From Gillisella terrae (GTDB lineage: Bacteria > Pseudomonadota > Alphaproteobacteria > Rhizobiales > Rhizobiaceae), in NCBI RefSeq assembly GCF_004801395.1, contig NZ_SSOA01000002.1, positions 434,001 to 498,000 of the forward strand: a stretch of 64,000 nt of DNA, read 5' to 3'. The notes beneath the pieces are model-generated. The model saw only the letters and a list, made by a program, of their open reading frames with translations, ran no database searches and was not told where the DNA came from. Positions 9,377 through 20,477 of this stretch are shown in pieces (within the stretch, counting starts at the first letter, position 1; each line of letters opens with the position of its first letter). The position numbers and the translations under genes are program-made.

Positions 9377-11370
9377 CAGATCGAACTCCCGAGCATCATC
9401 CAGGTAACAAGTGCGGCGATACCAAGCAGCATCGCAAACGCATAGTGATAAAGGTAACCCGACTGCAAGCGAACAACACGCTGGGTCAACCCGGCAATGC
9501 CCGCAGCCACACCATTGGGCCCGTAAGCATCAATGGTGGCAATATCGCCCTTTTTCCAAAGGAATTTGCCCAGAGCCTTGGCCGAGCGCACGAAGAGGAA
9601 ATCGTACAGCTCATCAAAGTACCACTTGTTGAGCAAGAATTGGTAGAGAACCCATTGGCTCTTTGCCAGCTTCGCAGGGGCTTCGGGCGACTTGATATAC
9701 ATGTACCAGGCCGTCACAAGACCGATCAGCATCGCAACGAACGGGCTAAGCTTAACCCAGACCGGCACATGGTGCACCTCATGCAGGACTTCATTATGAG
9801 GCCCTGTGAACAGCGCACCCTTCCAGAACTCCGCATAAGCTTCACCAAAGAAATAATCGTGGAAGATGAAGCCTGCAAACAATGCGCCAACGGTCAAAAC
9901 ATAGAGCGGAATAAGCATCACCTGCGGGGATTCGTGAACGTGATGCATAACCTCATGGGAAGCACGCGGCTTACCGAAGAACGTCATGAATGCCAGGCGC
10001 CAAGAGTAGAAGCTGGTAAACAAAGCAGCAACCACAAGCATCACGAAGGCGAACGTCGAGACACCAGTACCTGCCGCAAACGACGATTCAATAATCGCAT
10101 CCTTGGAGAAGAAACCGGCTGTGCCAATCATCGTGAAGGGAATACCAACACCCGTCAGCGCCAGATTGCCAATCGTCATCGCCCAGAAGGTAACCGGGAT
10201 ATGCTTGCGCAACCCACCCATGTGGCGCATGTCCTGCTCACCATCCACGGCGTGAATGACCGAACCGGCTCCAAGGAACAAAAGTGCCTTGAAGAAAGCA
10301 TGCGTGAACAGATGGAACACTGCCGCGCCATAAGCACCAACGCCCAAAGCAACAAACATATAGCCCAGCTGCGAACAGGTCGAATAAGCAATCACGCGCT
10401 TGATGTCGTTTTGAACAAGACCAACCGTTGCCGCAAAGAAAGCAGTAATGGCACCCACGATTGTGACAACCGTCAAAGCATCTGGCGACAGTTCGAACAA
10501 CGGAGACATACGAGCAACAAGAAACACACCCGCGGTCACCATGGTAGCAGCATGGATCAAAGCCGACACCGGTGTCGGGCCTTCCATGGCGTCCGGCAGC
10601 CAGGTGTGGAGCAAAAACTGCGCCGACTTACCCATCGCTCCCATGAACAGCAAAAGACATGCACCAGTGATAGCATGGGCTTTATCAAGATGCATACCGA
10701 ACAGAGTGATGACCGCATCCCCAGAAGCTGCACCTTCTGCTGGCAAATAGGTCTTGGCGGCTGCGAAGATCGTTTCAAAATTGATCGATCCAAACAGCAC
10801 AAACACCGTGCCAATACCGAGAATGAAGCCAAAGTCACCAACGCGGTTGACGATAAAGGCTTTCATTGCCGCTGCACTGGCGGAGGGCTTCTTGAACCAG
10901 AAACCGATCAGCAGGTATGATGCAAGACCAACACCTTCCCAGCCAAAGAACATCTGCAAAAGATTGTCAGACGTCACCAGCATCAACATCGCGAAGGTAA
11001 ACAGCGACAGATAGCTGAAGAAACGCGGACGATGCGGATCGTGATGCATATAGCCGATCGAGTAGATGTGCACCAGCGTCGAGACGCTGTTGACCACTAC
11101 GAGCATGACAGCCGTCAGTGTATCAACGCGCAAAGCCCAATCCACATCAATACCGCCGACCTGCACCCAGCGGAGCACAGGAACCTTGATCAGCTCCGAG
11201 TGTTCGCCGAAGCCAACATTGATGAAAACATACCAAGAAAGCACCGCAGCCAGAATCATGAAGCCGCTGGTGATAAATTCCGAAGCCTTGGCACCGATCT
11301 GGCGGCCAAACAGGCCTGCGATGATCGCACCAAGCAGCGGAAGGAAGACAATAGCCTTATACAATAGCAT
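9376..11370 (-). CDS. nuoL: NADH-quinone oxidoreductase subunit L
   Basis: 664 residues. Largest antiporter-like subunit of complex I, with about 14-16 helices plus the long lateral C-terminal helix expected near residues 540-600. Conserved segments include [58 protein letters not shown] and [20 protein letters not shown]. Only 7 bp separate it from nuoK and its stop overlaps the nuoM start. Confidence 0.98.
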   Translation of the reverse strand: MLLYKAIVFLPLLGAIIAGLFGRQIGAKASEFITSGFMILAAVLSWYVFINVGFGEHSELIKVPVLRWVQVGGIDVDWALRVDTLTAVMLVVVNSVSTLVHIYSIGYMHHDPHRPRFFSYLSLFTFAMLMLVTSDNLLQMFFGWEGVGLASYLLIGFWFKKPSASAAAMKAFIVNRVGDFGFILGIGTVFVLFGSINFETIFAAAKTYLPAEGAASGDAVITLFGMHLDKAHAITGACLLLFMGAMGKSAQFLLHTWLPDAMEGPTPVSALIHAATMVTAGVFLVARMSPLFELSPDALTVVTIVGAITAFFAATVGLVQNDIKRVIAYSTCSQLGYMFVALGVGAYGAAVFHLFTHAFFKALLFLGAGSVIHAVDGEQDMRHMGGLRKHIPVTFWAMTIGNLALTGVGIPFTMIGTAGFFSKDAIIESSFAAGTGVSTFAFVMLVVAALFTSFYSWRLAFMTFFGKPRASHEVMHHVHESPQVMLIPLYVLTVGALFAGFIFHDYFFGEAYAEFWKGALFTGPHNEVLHEVHHVPVWVKLSPFVAMLIGLVTAWYMYIKSPEAPAKLAKSQWVLYQFLLNKWYFDELYDFLFVRSAKALGKFLWKKGDIATIDAYGPNGVAAGIAGLTQRVVRLQSGYLYHYAFAMLLGIAALVTWMMLGSSI

Positions 11371-11377
11371 AGCCGTA

Positions 11378-11686
11378 TCAGCCCTTCATCATGTTGACGT
11401 CTTCAACGGCGATCGATCCGCGGTTGCGGTAGAAGACGACGAGAATAGCAAGGCCAATCGCAGCTTCAGCAGCCGCGACGGTCAAGATGAACAGCGCGAA
11501 AACCTGGCCGACAACATCGTTAAGGAACGACGAGAATGCCACCATATTGAGGTTTACAGCGAGAAGAATGAGTTCAACCGACATCAGGATAACAATGACA
11601 TTCTTCCGATTGAGAAAAATGCCAAAGACGCCCAGCATGAACAGGATCGCGCTGACAGTGAGATAGTGGGAAAGTCCGATTTCCAT
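11378..11686 (-). CDS. nuoK: NADH-quinone oxidoreductase subunit K
   Basis: 102 residues, three membrane helices, small proton-channel subunit of complex I. The conserved [20 protein letters not shown] contains the helix-2 glutamate, followed by [12 protein letters not shown] and the third helix [19 protein letters not shown] with its Glu. AAGGA is about 8 nt before the ATG. It sits between nuoJ and nuoL as in all proteobacterial nuo operons. Confidence 0.97.
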   Translation of the reverse strand: MEIGLSHYLTVSAILFMLGVFGIFLNRKNVIVILMSVELILLAVNLNMVAFSSFLNDVVGQVFALFILTVAAAEAAIGLAILVVFYRNRGSIAVEDVNMMKG

Positions 11687-11718
11687 TGTTCGTTTCCTTG
11701 AGATCCCTGACGTTCAGC

Positions 11719-12333
11719 TCAGATGCCCTGGCCCGGCTTGACCTTGACCACCTTGATGGCTGTGGCTGGGGTCCGCGCAACCTGATGCGAGATATTTTGG
11801 CGCTTGATATTCTGACGATGACGCAGTGTCAGCACAATCGCACCGATCATGGCCACCAACAGAACGAGGCCTGCAATCTGGAAGTAATAAACATACGTGG
11901 TGTAGAGCACATTGCCCAAAACGGCGGTGTTCTGCGTCTCACTCAATGCCGGCAATGGCATGGTGATAGCTTTCAAAGCTTCGGGCGAAATTGTCGATCC
12001 GCCAATCACGAAGATCAGCTCTGCGGCAACAATAGCACCGATCAGCGCTCCCAGCGGCGCATACTTCATCGTTCCGGCCCGCAACTCGGTGAAATCGATG
12101 TCGAGCATCATCACGACGAACAGGAAGAGAACCGCAACTGCTCCAACGTAAACCACAAGAAGGATCATCGCCAGAAATTCTGCGCCGGTCAGCATGAACA
12201 AGCCAGCCGCATTAACGAAGGTCAAGATCAGGAACAAAACCGAATGTACCGGATTTCTTGACGAGATAACCATAAACGCCGACGCCAAAGCAACGAAGGC
12301 GAAAAGGTAGAAAAAGATTGCCTGAAGACCCAT
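11719..12333 (-). CDS. nuoJ: NADH-quinone oxidoreductase subunit J
   Basis: 204 residues, five predicted helices; membrane subunit of complex I containing the flexible helix 3 that links quinone chemistry to proton pumping. The family signature SRNPVHSVLFLILTFVNAAG is near residues 25-44, then GAEFLAMILLVVYVGAVAVL and FLFVVMMLDID. The start follows a 173-bp gap after nuoI; its Shine-Dalgarno is weak (TAGGC), so translation may depend on the shared transcript. Confidence 0.96.
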   Translation of the reverse strand: MGLQAIFFYLFAFVALASAFMVISSRNPVHSVLFLILTFVNAAGLFMLTGAEFLAMILLVVYVGAVAVLFLFVVMMLDIDFTELRAGTMKYAPLGALIGAIVAAELIFVIGGSTISPEALKAITMPLPALSETQNTAVLGNVLYTTYVYYFQIAGLVLLVAMIGAIVLTLRHRQNIKRQNISHQVARTPATAIKVVKVKPGQGI

Positions 12334-12506
12334 GATGGTGCCTATTCATCTTCCCCAGGAGCGCGGATTTCAACCGTGTCCCATAAAATGCGCCAACACT
12401 TCCGCTCGACAAAAGAACTTCAGCCCGACAAACATTTCGTTTCAATTTCAAATCGGGGCGCATTCACCAGTTGGCACGCACGCCGCCGATCTGCTCGATC
12501 AATCCA

Positions 12507-12998
12507 TTAACGATAGGGCGCATCCAGCGCAATGTTGCGGGCAATTTCCCGCTCCCACCGATCGCCATTGGCGAGGAGTTTCGCCTTGTCAAAGTAAAGC
12601 TCTTCGCGAGTCTCCGTTGAAAACTCGAAATTAGGGCCTTCAACAATTGCATCCACGGGACAAGCCTCCTGGCAAAAACCGCAATAGATGCACTTCACCA
12701 TATCGATATCGTAACGCACCGTGCGACGCGTTCCGTCGTTTCTGCGTGGGCCAGCCTCAATGGTGATGGCCTGAGCGGGACAGATTGCCTCGCACAGCTT
12801 GCAGGCAATGCAACGCTCTTCACCATTCGGGTAACGGCGAAGAGCATGCTCTCCACGAAATCGGGGGCTTACAGGCCCCTTCTCAAAGGGGTAGTTTACA
12901 GTCGCCTTCTGTTTGACGAAAAAACGCAGGGACAGAAAAACCGCTCCAACGAATTCTTTCAGGAACAGCGAACGGACGGCTTGGGACAGACTTGCCAT
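12507..12998 (-). CDS. nuoI: NADH-quinone oxidoreductase subunit I (two 4Fe-4S ferredoxin subunit)
   Basis: 163 residues. Carries clusters N6a and N6b of complex I: the two CxxCxxCxxxCP motifs are [16 protein letters not shown] and [16 protein letters not shown]. The N-terminal amphipathic helix and the segment [20 protein letters not shown] are typical. The ATG at 12998 has GGAG 7 nt upstream; the frame continues two codons to a TTG that I consider unused. Position between nuoH and nuoJ is canonical. Confidence 0.97.
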   Translation of the reverse strand: MASLSQAVRSLFLKEFVGAVFLSLRFFVKQKATVNYPFEKGPVSPRFRGEHALRRYPNGEERCIACKLCEAICPAQAITIEAGPRRNDGTRRTVRYDIDMVKCIYCGFCQEACPVDAIVEGPNFEFSTETREELYFDKAKLLANGDRWEREIARNIALDAPYR

Positions 12999-13038
12999 CT
13001 TCAAACTCCAAATCTGCTAGACGTCAGGAACGAGCGCA

Positions 13039-14082
13039 TCATGCCCACCCCATCAATTTCAAAACGAATGCAACAATAACCACCATGGCGAGCGAGATCG
13101 GCAGAAACACTTTCCAGCCCAGACGCATCAACTGGTCATAGCGGTAACGCGGAACGATAGCCTTGGTGATCGCAAACATCAAAAACACCAGTGCACTCTT
13201 GATGACAAACCAGATGATACCCGGTACCCAATTCAACACCGCGACATCCAGCGGCGGCAACCAGCCCCCCAAGAACAGGATGGTGGTCATGGCACACATC
13301 AAAACGATAGCGGCATATTCACTCAGCATGAACATCATGTAAGGGGTTGAGCCATACTCAACCATGAAGCCCGCAACCAGTTCCGACTCAGCTTCTGGCA
13401 GATCGAAAGGAGGACGATTGGTTTCAGCAAGTGCCGAGATGAAGAAGACGATGAACATCGGGAACAGCGCCAGCCAATGCCAATCCAGCATCGAAGACGG
13501 CAATCCCATCATCGTGCCAAGGCCTGTCTTTTGCGACAACACAATGTCGGTCAGGTTCAACGAGCCAACGCACAACAGAACCGTGACAATGACCAGACCC
13601 ATGGACACTTCGTAGGAAACCATCTGCGCGGCAGATCGAAGCGCACCCAGGAACGGATACTTCGAGTTTGATGCCCAGCCGCCCATGATAACGCCGTAGA
13701 CTTCAAGCGATGAAATCGCAAAAACGTAGAGGATACCGACGTTGATATTGGCGATGACCCAACCCTGGTTGAGCGGAATAACAGCCCATGTAGCAAGCGC
13801 CAGTGTCACGCCGACCAGAGGTGCCAGCAAAAACACACCCTTATTCGCACCGGCCGGAATAATTGGCTCTTTCAGCACGAATTTCAAAAGGTCGGCAAAA
13901 GACTGCAAAAGACCCCATGGACCAACCACGTTGGGTCCACGACGCAGCTGAATGGCAGCCCAGATCTTGCGGTCGGCCAGAAGAATGTAGGCGATGAACA
14001 GAAGAAGACAGACCAGCAAAAGCAAGGACTGACCGATCATGATCAACGCCGGCCAAACATAAGTAAAAAAGAACGAGTCCAT
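13039..14082 (-). CDS. nuoH: NADH-quinone oxidoreductase subunit H
   Basis: 347 residues, eight predicted helices. Complex I subunit that forms most of the quinone-binding cavity at the membrane interface. Visible signatures are [20 protein letters not shown] near residues 36-55, [20 protein letters not shown] (motif around 130-150) and [20 protein letters not shown] with [10 protein letters not shown]. It lies 12 bp behind nuoG and 40 bp before nuoI. Confidence 0.98.
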   Translation of the reverse strand: MDSFFFTYVWPALIMIGQSLLLLVCLLLFIAYILLADRKIWAAIQLRRGPNVVGPWGLLQSFADLLKFVLKEPIIPAGANKGVFLLAPLVGVTLALATWAVIPLNQGWVIANINVGILYVFAISSLEVYGVIMGGWASNSKYPFLGALRSAAQMVSYEVSMGLVIVTVLLCVGSLNLTDIVLSQKTGLGTMMGLPSSMLDWHWLALFPMFIVFFISALAETNRPPFDLPEAESELVAGFMVEYGSTPYMMFMLSEYAAIVLMCAMTTILFLGGWLPPLDVAVLNWVPGIIWFVIKSALVFLMFAITKAIVPRYRYDQLMRLGWKVFLPISLAMVVIVAFVLKLMGWA

Positions 14083-14094
14083 GATCTCTTGCCC

Positions 14095-16176
14095 TTACTC
14101 TGCCGCAGCCTTGAAATTGTTGCGGGCCAACGCGGAACATTCAGCCATGACGGCCGAGGCGCGCGCTATCGGGTTTGTCAAATAGAAGTCTTTGACCGCA
14201 GACGCAAACACAGATTGCGTCATGTTCCCGCCTTTTTTTGCAACCGCAGCAATGTCAGCCGAATGACCGGCCTTAATTTCATCAACCTCAGCGAAATGAG
14301 GATGAGCCTGATAAAGTTTCTGGCGCAATTGTGCCAACGAATCAAAGGGAAGCTTCTTGCCCAACACGTCGGAAAGAGCACGCAGCACAGCCCAGTCTTC
14401 GCGGGCTTCGCCAGGCGCAAAGCCAGCGCGATTGCCCATTTGAACGCGGCCTTCTGTATTCACCCAGATGCCGGATTTTTCGGTGTAGGCGGCAGCCGGA
14501 AGAATGACATCAGCATTTTGCGCGCCGTTGTCACCGTGCGAACCAATGTAAACCGTCAATTTCGCGGTCTTTGCAGACAGATCAATTTCGTCTGCGCCAA
14601 GCAGGAACAACACATCCATCGATGTCAGCATGTCAGCTGCGGTTTTACCCCCCTGCCCCGGAACAAATCCGAGATCAAGACCACCAACGCGCGATGCCGC
14701 TGTGTGCAGAACAGCAAAACCATTCCACTCATCACTGACAGCACCAACCGATGTCGCAATGGCTGCAGCCTGAGACAAAACTGCTGCGCCATCAGCGCGG
14801 GCCAACGCCCCTTGGCCAATGATAATCATCGGCTTCTTGGCACTCTTCAAAACGTCAAGGAAGCTGTGATTGCCAGCGGAGAGATCGGAAAGCGTCTCCG
14901 TGCCAGCACCCAAATAGGTGTAATCGTAACGCAGTTCAGACGCTTCACCAATCACGGCAATCGGGAAGCCACCACGCCGCCAACGCTTGCGGATACGTGC
15001 ATTCAAGACGGAGGCTTCAAAACGCGGGTTCGATCCCACGATCAAAAGCGCGTCTGCCTCTTCAATCCCCTCAATCGTCGGGTTGAAGATATAGCTGGCG
15101 CGACCCAGCGATGGATCAAGCGCTGCACCATCCTGGCGACAGTCGTAGTTGGCGGAACCAAGCGAAACCAGAAGTTCCTTGAGAGCGAACATTTCTTCAA
15201 CAGACGCCAGATCACCGGCAATCGCGCCGATTTTTGACCCGTTTGTTGCCGACACAGCAGCGCCAATGGTTGCAAAAGCGTCCGTCCAGCTTGCTGGCTG
15301 CAAGCGGCCATCACGGCGAACATAAGGGCGATCGAGGCGCTGGGTTTTCAAACCATCCCAGATGAAGCGGCTCTTATCCGAAATCCACTCTTCGTTGATG
15401 GATTCGTTGACGCGCGGCATGATGCGCATCACTTCACGACCGCGGGTATCAACCCGGATCGCCGACCCCAGCGCATCCATGACATCAATCGATTCGGTCT
15501 TGTTCAATTCCCAAGGACGGGCAGTGAACGCGAATGGCTTCGATGTCAGCGCACCAACCGGGCAGAGATCGACAACATTGCCCTGCAATTCAGAGGTCAT
15601 CGCCTGCTCGAGGTAGGTTGTGATCTCAGCATCTTCACCACGGCCAATCAGACCAAGTTCGGCAATGCCGGCAACTTCTGTCGTGAAACGAACGCAGCGC
15701 GTGCAGTGAATGCAGCGGTTCATCACGGTTTTGACCAATGGGCCAATATATTTGTCTTCAACGGAGCGCTTGTCTTCGCCGTAGCGCGACGAATCGATAC
15801 CGAAAGCCATGGCCTGATCTTGCAGATCACACTCACCGCCCTGATCGCAGATCGGGCAATCCAACGGGTGGTTGATCAGCAGGAATTCCATCACGCCTTC
15901 GCGGGCCTTTTTGACCATGGGCGTGTTGGTGAACACTTCTGGCAATTCGCCGTTTGGTCCGCCACGGACGTCCCGAACGCCCATAGCGCAAGATGCGGCA
16001 GGTTTTGGCGGTCCGCCCTTCACTTCCACCAGGCACATGCGGCAATTGCCCGCAACCGATAGCCTTTCGTGGAAACAAAACCGCGGAACCTCGGCACCAG
16101 CTTCCTCACACGCCTGAAGCAGCGTGAAATGATCCGGAACCTCGATCTCCTTGCCGTCGACTTTCAGCTTTGCCAT
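14095..16176 (-). CDS. nuoG: NADH-quinone oxidoreductase subunit G
   Basis: 693 residues, peripheral-arm electron-transfer subunit. The N-terminal 2Fe-2S ferredoxin domain has CFHERLSVAGNCRMCLVEVK and a later Cys near residue 63. The His-Cys 4Fe-4S site HPLDCPICDQGGECDLQDQA follows around 107-126, then CIHCTRCVRF and DLCPVGALTSKPFAFTARPW. The C-terminal two thirds is a molybdopterin-oxidoreductase-like domain without cofactor. Length is typical of rhizobial NuoG (about 690). A 203-bp gene-free gap separates it from the preceding helix-hairpin-helix gene. Confidence 0.98.
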   Translation of the reverse strand: MAKLKVDGKEIEVPDHFTLLQACEEAGAEVPRFCFHERLSVAGNCRMCLVEVKGGPPKPAASCAMGVRDVRGGPNGELPEVFTNTPMVKKAREGVMEFLLINHPLDCPICDQGGECDLQDQAMAFGIDSSRYGEDKRSVEDKYIGPLVKTVMNRCIHCTRCVRFTTEVAGIAELGLIGRGEDAEITTYLEQAMTSELQGNVVDLCPVGALTSKPFAFTARPWELNKTESIDVMDALGSAIRVDTRGREVMRIMPRVNESINEEWISDKSRFIWDGLKTQRLDRPYVRRDGRLQPASWTDAFATIGAAVSATNGSKIGAIAGDLASVEEMFALKELLVSLGSANYDCRQDGAALDPSLGRASYIFNPTIEGIEEADALLIVGSNPRFEASVLNARIRKRWRRGGFPIAVIGEASELRYDYTYLGAGTETLSDLSAGNHSFLDVLKSAKKPMIIIGQGALARADGAAVLSQAAAIATSVGAVSDEWNGFAVLHTAASRVGGLDLGFVPGQGGKTAADMLTSMDVLFLLGADEIDLSAKTAKLTVYIGSHGDNGAQNADVILPAAAYTEKSGIWVNTEGRVQMGNRAGFAPGEAREDWAVLRALSDVLGKKLPFDSLAQLRQKLYQAHPHFAEVDEIKAGHSADIAAVAKKGGNMTQSVFASAVKDFYLTNPIARASAVMAECSALARNNFKAAAE

Positions 16177-16379
16177 ATTCGCCTTCCTGTCTCACGTCCA
16201 TAGCCGCCGCTTTCTCAAAAGCTGGCAAGAAGACCCAAATGACCTTCTGCTACGCATGTCTCTGTTTAGACCAGTATGCCCGTTACGCGAAAAACGTATT
16301 GACGTTTTCCACTTCGTAACGGCCCTACCCTTCTTATTCTCTCGCCAGAGCAAAGCTCCAGCGTATTGCTAAACCAATC
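16177..16379. other. Gap within the nuo array (nuoG to the HhH gene)
   Basis: About 200 bases without a supported gene on the template of a long operon. I see no terminator-like hairpin followed by T on the minus strand; an internal promoter for nuoG is possible but not demonstrated. Confidence 0.4.
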
Positions 16380-17015
16380 TCAGGGCTTCAACAGCGCCTG
16401 AGCTTGCCCAATCCAATCATCTCGAAGAATCCGACCTTCAAGCCCAAGTTCGCGATCTATACGAGCGACTTCATCCGACGTCCATCCGGCAATATCTGCA
16501 AAAGTCTTAACACCCGCCTTATGCAGCAATTCTTCAACCTTTGGTCCGACGCCTGAGATCCGCTTCAGATCGTTGGTTTTGGCTTTCACTCTCGTCTTTT
16601 TCGGCGCTTCCACCTTCGATCCAGGTGCAGCCTTGGGAACCACGGCTTTTTTAACCGTGGTGCGCTGACTGGCAACGCGTCTTTCAGGCGATTTCGTCGA
16701 CTTTGGAGCGACATCCCCAATCACCTGATTGTGAACAGTCGTCTCCTGCGCAGCCTCTGCGGCAACGGCAGCAACAGCGGACTTCGTGTTCCCCTTTGCT
16801 GCTTTGGCCATCGCGTCCTGCATGCCGCCCAGCATCAGGTTGGTCATTTGAGAGGCGACGCCAAAACCGATCGACGTCATTGCCATAAAAGCGGCGAACT
16901 GATTGGCAACAACCGGATGAAGCGACAAAGGATGGGAAGCCCCGGCGAGATAGCCGGAGTCATCCGGCGTAGCCGAAGATCCCTTGCTGCTCTCCTGCGA
17001 GGCTTTCACCATCAT
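16380..17015 (-). CDS. Helix-hairpin-helix protein encoded inside the nuo operon
   Basis: 211 residues, function unknown. The first 60 residues are polar with a hydrophobic FAAFMAMTSIGFGVASQM. The middle is rich in Lys, Ala and Val (VAAVAAEAAQ, VKKAVVPKAAPGSKVEAPKK). The last 65 residues form a helix-hairpin-helix domain: LKRISGVGPKVEELLHKAGV then FADIAGWTSDEVARIDRELG and RILRDDWIGQAQALLKP. The same domain is often fused to the C-terminus of NuoE in other alphaproteobacteria (recalled), which suggests a complex I related role. AGGGGA precedes the ATG pair at 17015/17012; nuoF ends 9 bp upstream. The low-complexity linker argues for a flexible tether. It is not one of the 14 canonical subunits. 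Confidence 0.85.
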   Translation of the reverse strand: MMVKASQESSKGSSATPDDSGYLAGASHPLSLHPVVANQFAAFMAMTSIGFGVASQMTNLMLGGMQDAMAKAAKGNTKSAVAAVAAEAAQETTVHNQVIGDVAPKSTKSPERRVASQRTTVKKAVVPKAAPGSKVEAPKKTRVKAKTNDLKRISGVGPKVEELLHKAGVKTFADIAGWTSDEVARIDRELGLEGRILRDDWIGQAQALLKP

Positions 17016-17024
17016 CTCGTCCCC

Positions 17025-18329
17025 TTACTCGGCGGCTTCCATCACCGCGCCAACACTGGTCGCATTCTTGGTGTATTGATCAATACGCGCTTCAATTTCC
17101 GGACGGAAATTGCGGATCAGACCCTGCACAGGCCAGGCAGCAGCGTCACCCAGCGCACAAATGGTGTGGCCTTCGATCTGCTTTGTCACCTGAAACAGCA
17201 TATCAATTTCGCGCTTCTGGGCATTGCCGCGCACCATGCGCTCCAACACACGCATCATCCAGCCCGTGCCCTCACGGCATGGTGTGCACTGGCCGCAGCT
17301 CTCATGCTTGAAGAAAGCTGCAATACGCCAGATCGCCTTGATGATGTCGGTCGACTTATCCATGACAATCATACCGCCGGTGCCGAAGGATGATTTCACA
17401 TCCCGCATACCGTCGAAGTCCATGATCGCGTCCGTCATCTCTTCGCCCCTGACAACAGGACAGGAGGCACCGCCGGGAATAACCGCAAGAAGATTATCCC
17501 AACCACCGCGAATGCCGCCACAATGACGCTCAATGATTTCGCGGAAGGAAAGACCCATCGCCTCTTCAAAGGTGCAAGGCTTGTTGACATGGCCAGACAC
17601 CATGAACAGCTTGGTACCAACATTGTTGGGGCGACCAAAGGACGAAAACCAGCTTGCGCCACGACGAAGAATTGTCGGCGCAACCGCGATCGATTCAACA
17701 TTGTTGACCGTTGTCGGGCAGCCATAAAGACCCATATTGGCTGGGAAAGGTGGCTTCAGACGAGGCTGACCTTTCTTGCCTTCGAGGCTTTCCAGCAAAG
17801 CTGTTTCTTCGCCACAAATATAAGCGCCAGCGCCGTGGTGCAGATAGATGTCGAAATCCCAGCCGTTCTTGTTGTTCTTGCCCAACAGGCCAGCTTCGTA
17901 GCACTCATCCACCGCAGTCTGAAGCGCTTCACGCTCGCGCATGTATTCGCCGCGCAGGTAGATGTAGGCCGTATGCGCGCCCATCGCAAAACCGGCAATC
18001 ACGCAACCTTCCAGCAAAGTGAAAGGATCGTGACGCATGATTTCGCGGTCTTTGCAGGTGCCTGGCTCGGATTCGTCAGCGTTGACCACCAGATAGTGCG
18101 GGCGACCATCGCTTTCCTTGGGCATGAAAGACCATTTCAAGCCCGTTGGAAAGCCAGCACCACCGCGACCACGCAGGCCAGAGGCCTTCATTTCGTTGAT
18201 GATCCAGTCGCGGCCTTTTTCAATGATCTGCTTGGTACCATCCCAGTGGCCACGGCTCATGGCACCCTTCAGAGACTTGTCCTTGAGGCCATAGATATTG
18301 GTGAAAATGCGGTCCTTATCCTGTAACAT
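17025..18329 (-). CDS. nuoF: NADH-quinone oxidoreductase subunit F
   Basis: 434 residues; flavoprotein subunit that binds NADH and FMN and carries 4Fe-4S cluster N3. NADH-binding [20 protein letters not shown] is near residues 51-70, the FMN region [20 protein letters not shown] near 83-102, [20 protein letters not shown] near 167-186, and the cluster ligands [10 protein letters not shown] near 345-354 with a later Cys in HTICALG. Three bp separate it from nuoE. Confidence 0.98.
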   Translation of the reverse strand: MLQDKDRIFTNIYGLKDKSLKGAMSRGHWDGTKQIIEKGRDWIINEMKASGLRGRGGAGFPTGLKWSFMPKESDGRPHYLVVNADESEPGTCKDREIMRHDPFTLLEGCVIAGFAMGAHTAYIYLRGEYMREREALQTAVDECYEAGLLGKNNKNGWDFDIYLHHGAGAYICGEETALLESLEGKKGQPRLKPPFPANMGLYGCPTTVNNVESIAVAPTILRRGASWFSSFGRPNNVGTKLFMVSGHVNKPCTFEEAMGLSFREIIERHCGGIRGGWDNLLAVIPGGASCPVVRGEEMTDAIMDFDGMRDVKSSFGTGGMIVMDKSTDIIKAIWRIAAFFKHESCGQCTPCREGTGWMMRVLERMVRGNAQKREIDMLFQVTKQIEGHTICALGDAAAWPVQGLIRNFRPEIEARIDQYTKNATSVGAVMEAAE

Positions 18330-18332
18330 CTC

Positions 18333-19010
18333 TCACCCCTTGGCCTTTTCGGCATCATCAGCCTGCGCCGACTGCCCTTCGCCCCAACGTACGGGCGTAA
18401 TTTCTTCTGTCAAACTGGTCAAGCCGCCTTCTGGCGCGCTGAAGATACGATCGATCTGTGGGCCAGTCGGCACTTCGCTGCCCTTGCCAGCTTCAAACGC
18501 ATCAATAATTTCTTCGAGCCGCTCTGGTGTCAAATCCTCGTAGGCATCCTTGAAGATGATCACCATCGGTGCGTTAACACAAGCGCCCTGACACTCGACT
18601 TCTTCCCACGACAGGGTACCGGCTTCATTGCGCTCCAAAGGCTCGGCATGAATCTTCTTCTTGCAAACCTTCATCAGTTCTTCTGAACCGCGCAACATGC
18701 ATGGTGTGGTGCCGCAGACCTGAATATGCGCCTTCGTGCCAACCGGCTTCAGCTGAAACTGGGTGTAGAATGTCGCCACTTCCAACACTCGGATGTAAGG
18801 CATGTCGAGCATGTCCGCGACGAACTCGATCGTCGGCTTGGTCACCCAGCCATCCTGCTCCTGCGCGCGCATCAACAGCGGTATGACCGCGGATTGTTGC
18901 CGACCCTCAGGGTATTTTCGAATGGTGGCCTCAGCCCAGGCCGCATTTTCCTCGTTAAAGGCAAATGACGCTGGCTGGAATTTATCTTCGGCTAAACGAC
19001 GAACGGACAT
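18333..19010 (-). CDS. nuoE: NADH-quinone oxidoreductase subunit E
   Basis: 225 residues; thioredoxin-like 2Fe-2S subunit (cluster N1a). The four ligands are in [15 protein letters not shown] and [12 protein letters not shown]. Upstream, [13 protein letters not shown] is the conserved family block. The C-terminus has about 60 extra residues ([20 protein letters not shown] onward) but lacks the helix-hairpin-helix extension; that domain is encoded separately at 16380-17015. GAGGAAGT precedes the ATG. Confidence 0.97.
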   Translation of the reverse strand: MSVRRLAEDKFQPASFAFNEENAAWAEATIRKYPEGRQQSAVIPLLMRAQEQDGWVTKPTIEFVADMLDMPYIRVLEVATFYTQFQLKPVGTKAHIQVCGTTPCMLRGSEELMKVCKKKIHAEPLERNEAGTLSWEEVECQGACVNAPMVIIFKDAYEDLTPERLEEIIDAFEAGKGSEVPTGPQIDRIFSAPEGGLTSLTEEITPVRWGEGQSAQADDAEKAKG

Positions 19011-19028
19011 ACTTCCTCACGCCTTATC

Positions 19029-19268
19029 TCAATTTATGGAGACAATAGAATGATCCGCCACCGTGGCGAAAACATCAGATTGCCCCAAATTACCCCAATT
19101 GGGGAACACGATGAGCTTCGTGACACGCGCATGACCTGACGCCTGAAAAACAGACGTCAAGCAACGACAGTCACTCATGGATTGCGCCCCATGCCACAAA
19201 GCCCGTCCCTTCGCAACCAAAGCTACAAGGGCAAAGCTTTCCGACATGGTTGACACACCAAGCTGCAT
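19029..19268 (-). CDS. Possible small protein coupled to nuoD (79 residues, unrecognised)
   Basis: The ATG overlaps the nuoD stop in the pattern TGATG and the frame fills nearly the whole 257-bp space between nuoD and nuoE, ending 18 bp before nuoE. That arrangement favours a real, translationally coupled gene. Against it, I recognise no domain: the product has a CRC pair in the middle (SDCRCLTSVF), no membrane helix and no signal peptide. I cannot assign a function. It could be a chance open frame in a spacer. Confidence 0.35.
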   Translation of the reverse strand: MQLGVSTMSESFALVALVAKGRALWHGAQSMSDCRCLTSVFQASGHARVTKLIVFPNWGNLGQSDVFATVADHSIVSIN

Positions 19269-20458
19269 CAGCGGTCCACCTCACCAAACACGATATCCAA
19301 CGATCCCAACACCGCCGTGACGTCAGCAAGCTGATGACCACGCGACATGAAATCCATCGCCTGCAAGTGCACAAAACCCGGAGCGCGGATCTTGCAGCGA
19401 TACGGCTTATTTGTGCCATCCGAAACAAGATAAACGCCGAATTCGCCCTTGGGAGCCTCGACGGCGGCATAGACCTCGCCGGCAGGCACGTGAAAGCCTT
19501 CGGTGTAAAGTTTGAAGTGGTGAATAAGCGCTTCCATCGACCGCTTCATTTCACCACGCTTTGGCGGAACAACCTTGCCGTCTACCGACGAAACAGGACC
19601 CACGCGCTCAGTCGTCAGCAGGCGTTGGACGCACTGCTTCATAATTTTGACCGATTCGCGCATTTCCATCATGCGAATGAGGTAGCGGTCGTAGCAGTCG
19701 CCATTCTTGCCAACGGGAACATCAAAATCGAGCTCCGAATAGCATTCATACGGCTGAGCACGGCGCAAATCCCAAGCAGCACCGGAACCACGCACCATAA
19801 CGCCCGAGAAGCCCCAGCGCCACGCATCTTCAAGGCTGATAACGCCGATATCGACGTTACGCTGTTTGAAAATACGGTTGCCGGTCAACAGGCCTTCGAT
19901 ATTGTCGAGCACGGTGAGGAAAGGATCGCACCACTTGCCAATATCCTCCACCAATTCTGGCGGAATGTCCTGATGAACGCCACCGGGACGGAAATAGGCG
20001 GCATGCAAGCGAGCGCCACACGCACGCTCATAGAACACCATGAGCTTCTCGCGCTCTTCAAAGCCCCAAACCGGCGGTGTCATGGCACCCACGTCCATCG
20101 CCTGTGTGGTGACGTTCATGATGTGCGACAGGATGCGGCCGATTTCGGAGTAAAGGACGCGAATAAGCTGACCACGGATTGGAACTTCAATCCCCAACAG
20201 CTTCTCAATGGCGAGGCAGTAGGAATGCTCCTGATTCATTGGCGCAACGTAATCGAGCCGGTCGAAATAGGGCAAAGCCTGAAGATAGGTCTTGCCTTCA
20301 ATCAGCTTTTCCGTGCCGCGATGCAGCAGGCCGATATGCGGATCAACGCGCTCAACGATTTCCCCGTCCAGTTCCAGCACCAGACGCAGAACGCCGTGGG
20401 CAGAAGGATGCTCAGGACCAAAGTTGATGGTAAAATTACGAACGGAATGTTCAGCCAT
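19268..20458 (-). CDS. nuoD: NADH-quinone oxidoreductase subunit D
   Basis: 396 residues; 49-kDa type subunit that forms the quinone site with NuoB. Conserved segments: [20 protein letters not shown] near residues 13-32, [40 protein letters not shown] and the C-terminal FGEVDR. The Tyr and His of the quinone pocket lie in DRLDY and HPSAH. It stands 19 bp after nuoC. Confidence 0.98.
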   Translation of the reverse strand: MAEHSVRNFTINFGPEHPSAHGVLRLVLELDGEIVERVDPHIGLLHRGTEKLIEGKTYLQALPYFDRLDYVAPMNQEHSYCLAIEKLLGIEVPIRGQLIRVLYSEIGRILSHIMNVTTQAMDVGAMTPPVWGFEEREKLMVFYERACGARLHAAYFRPGGVHQDIPPELVEDIGKWCDPFLTVLDNIEGLLTGNRIFKQRNVDIGVISLEDAWRWGFSGVMVRGSGAAWDLRRAQPYECYSELDFDVPVGKNGDCYDRYLIRMMEMRESVKIMKQCVQRLLTTERVGPVSSVDGKVVPPKRGEMKRSMEALIHHFKLYTEGFHVPAGEVYAAVEAPKGEFGVYLVSDGTNKPYRCKIRAPGFVHLQAMDFMSRGHQLADVTAVLGSLDIVFGEVDR

Positions 20459-20477
20459 GTCTTAACGTCCCGCCCTC

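Noticed and set aside
7823-10920. Long plus-strand open frames (425 and 491 codons) opposite nuoM and nuoL
   Set aside because: They are antisense to strongly conserved membrane subunits, rich in His, Arg and Gln, and have no domain or ribosome site. They arise from codon bias on the real strand.
14089-15237. 382-codon plus-strand frame opposite nuoG
   Set aside because: Antisense shadow of the conserved nuoG; no family resemblance.
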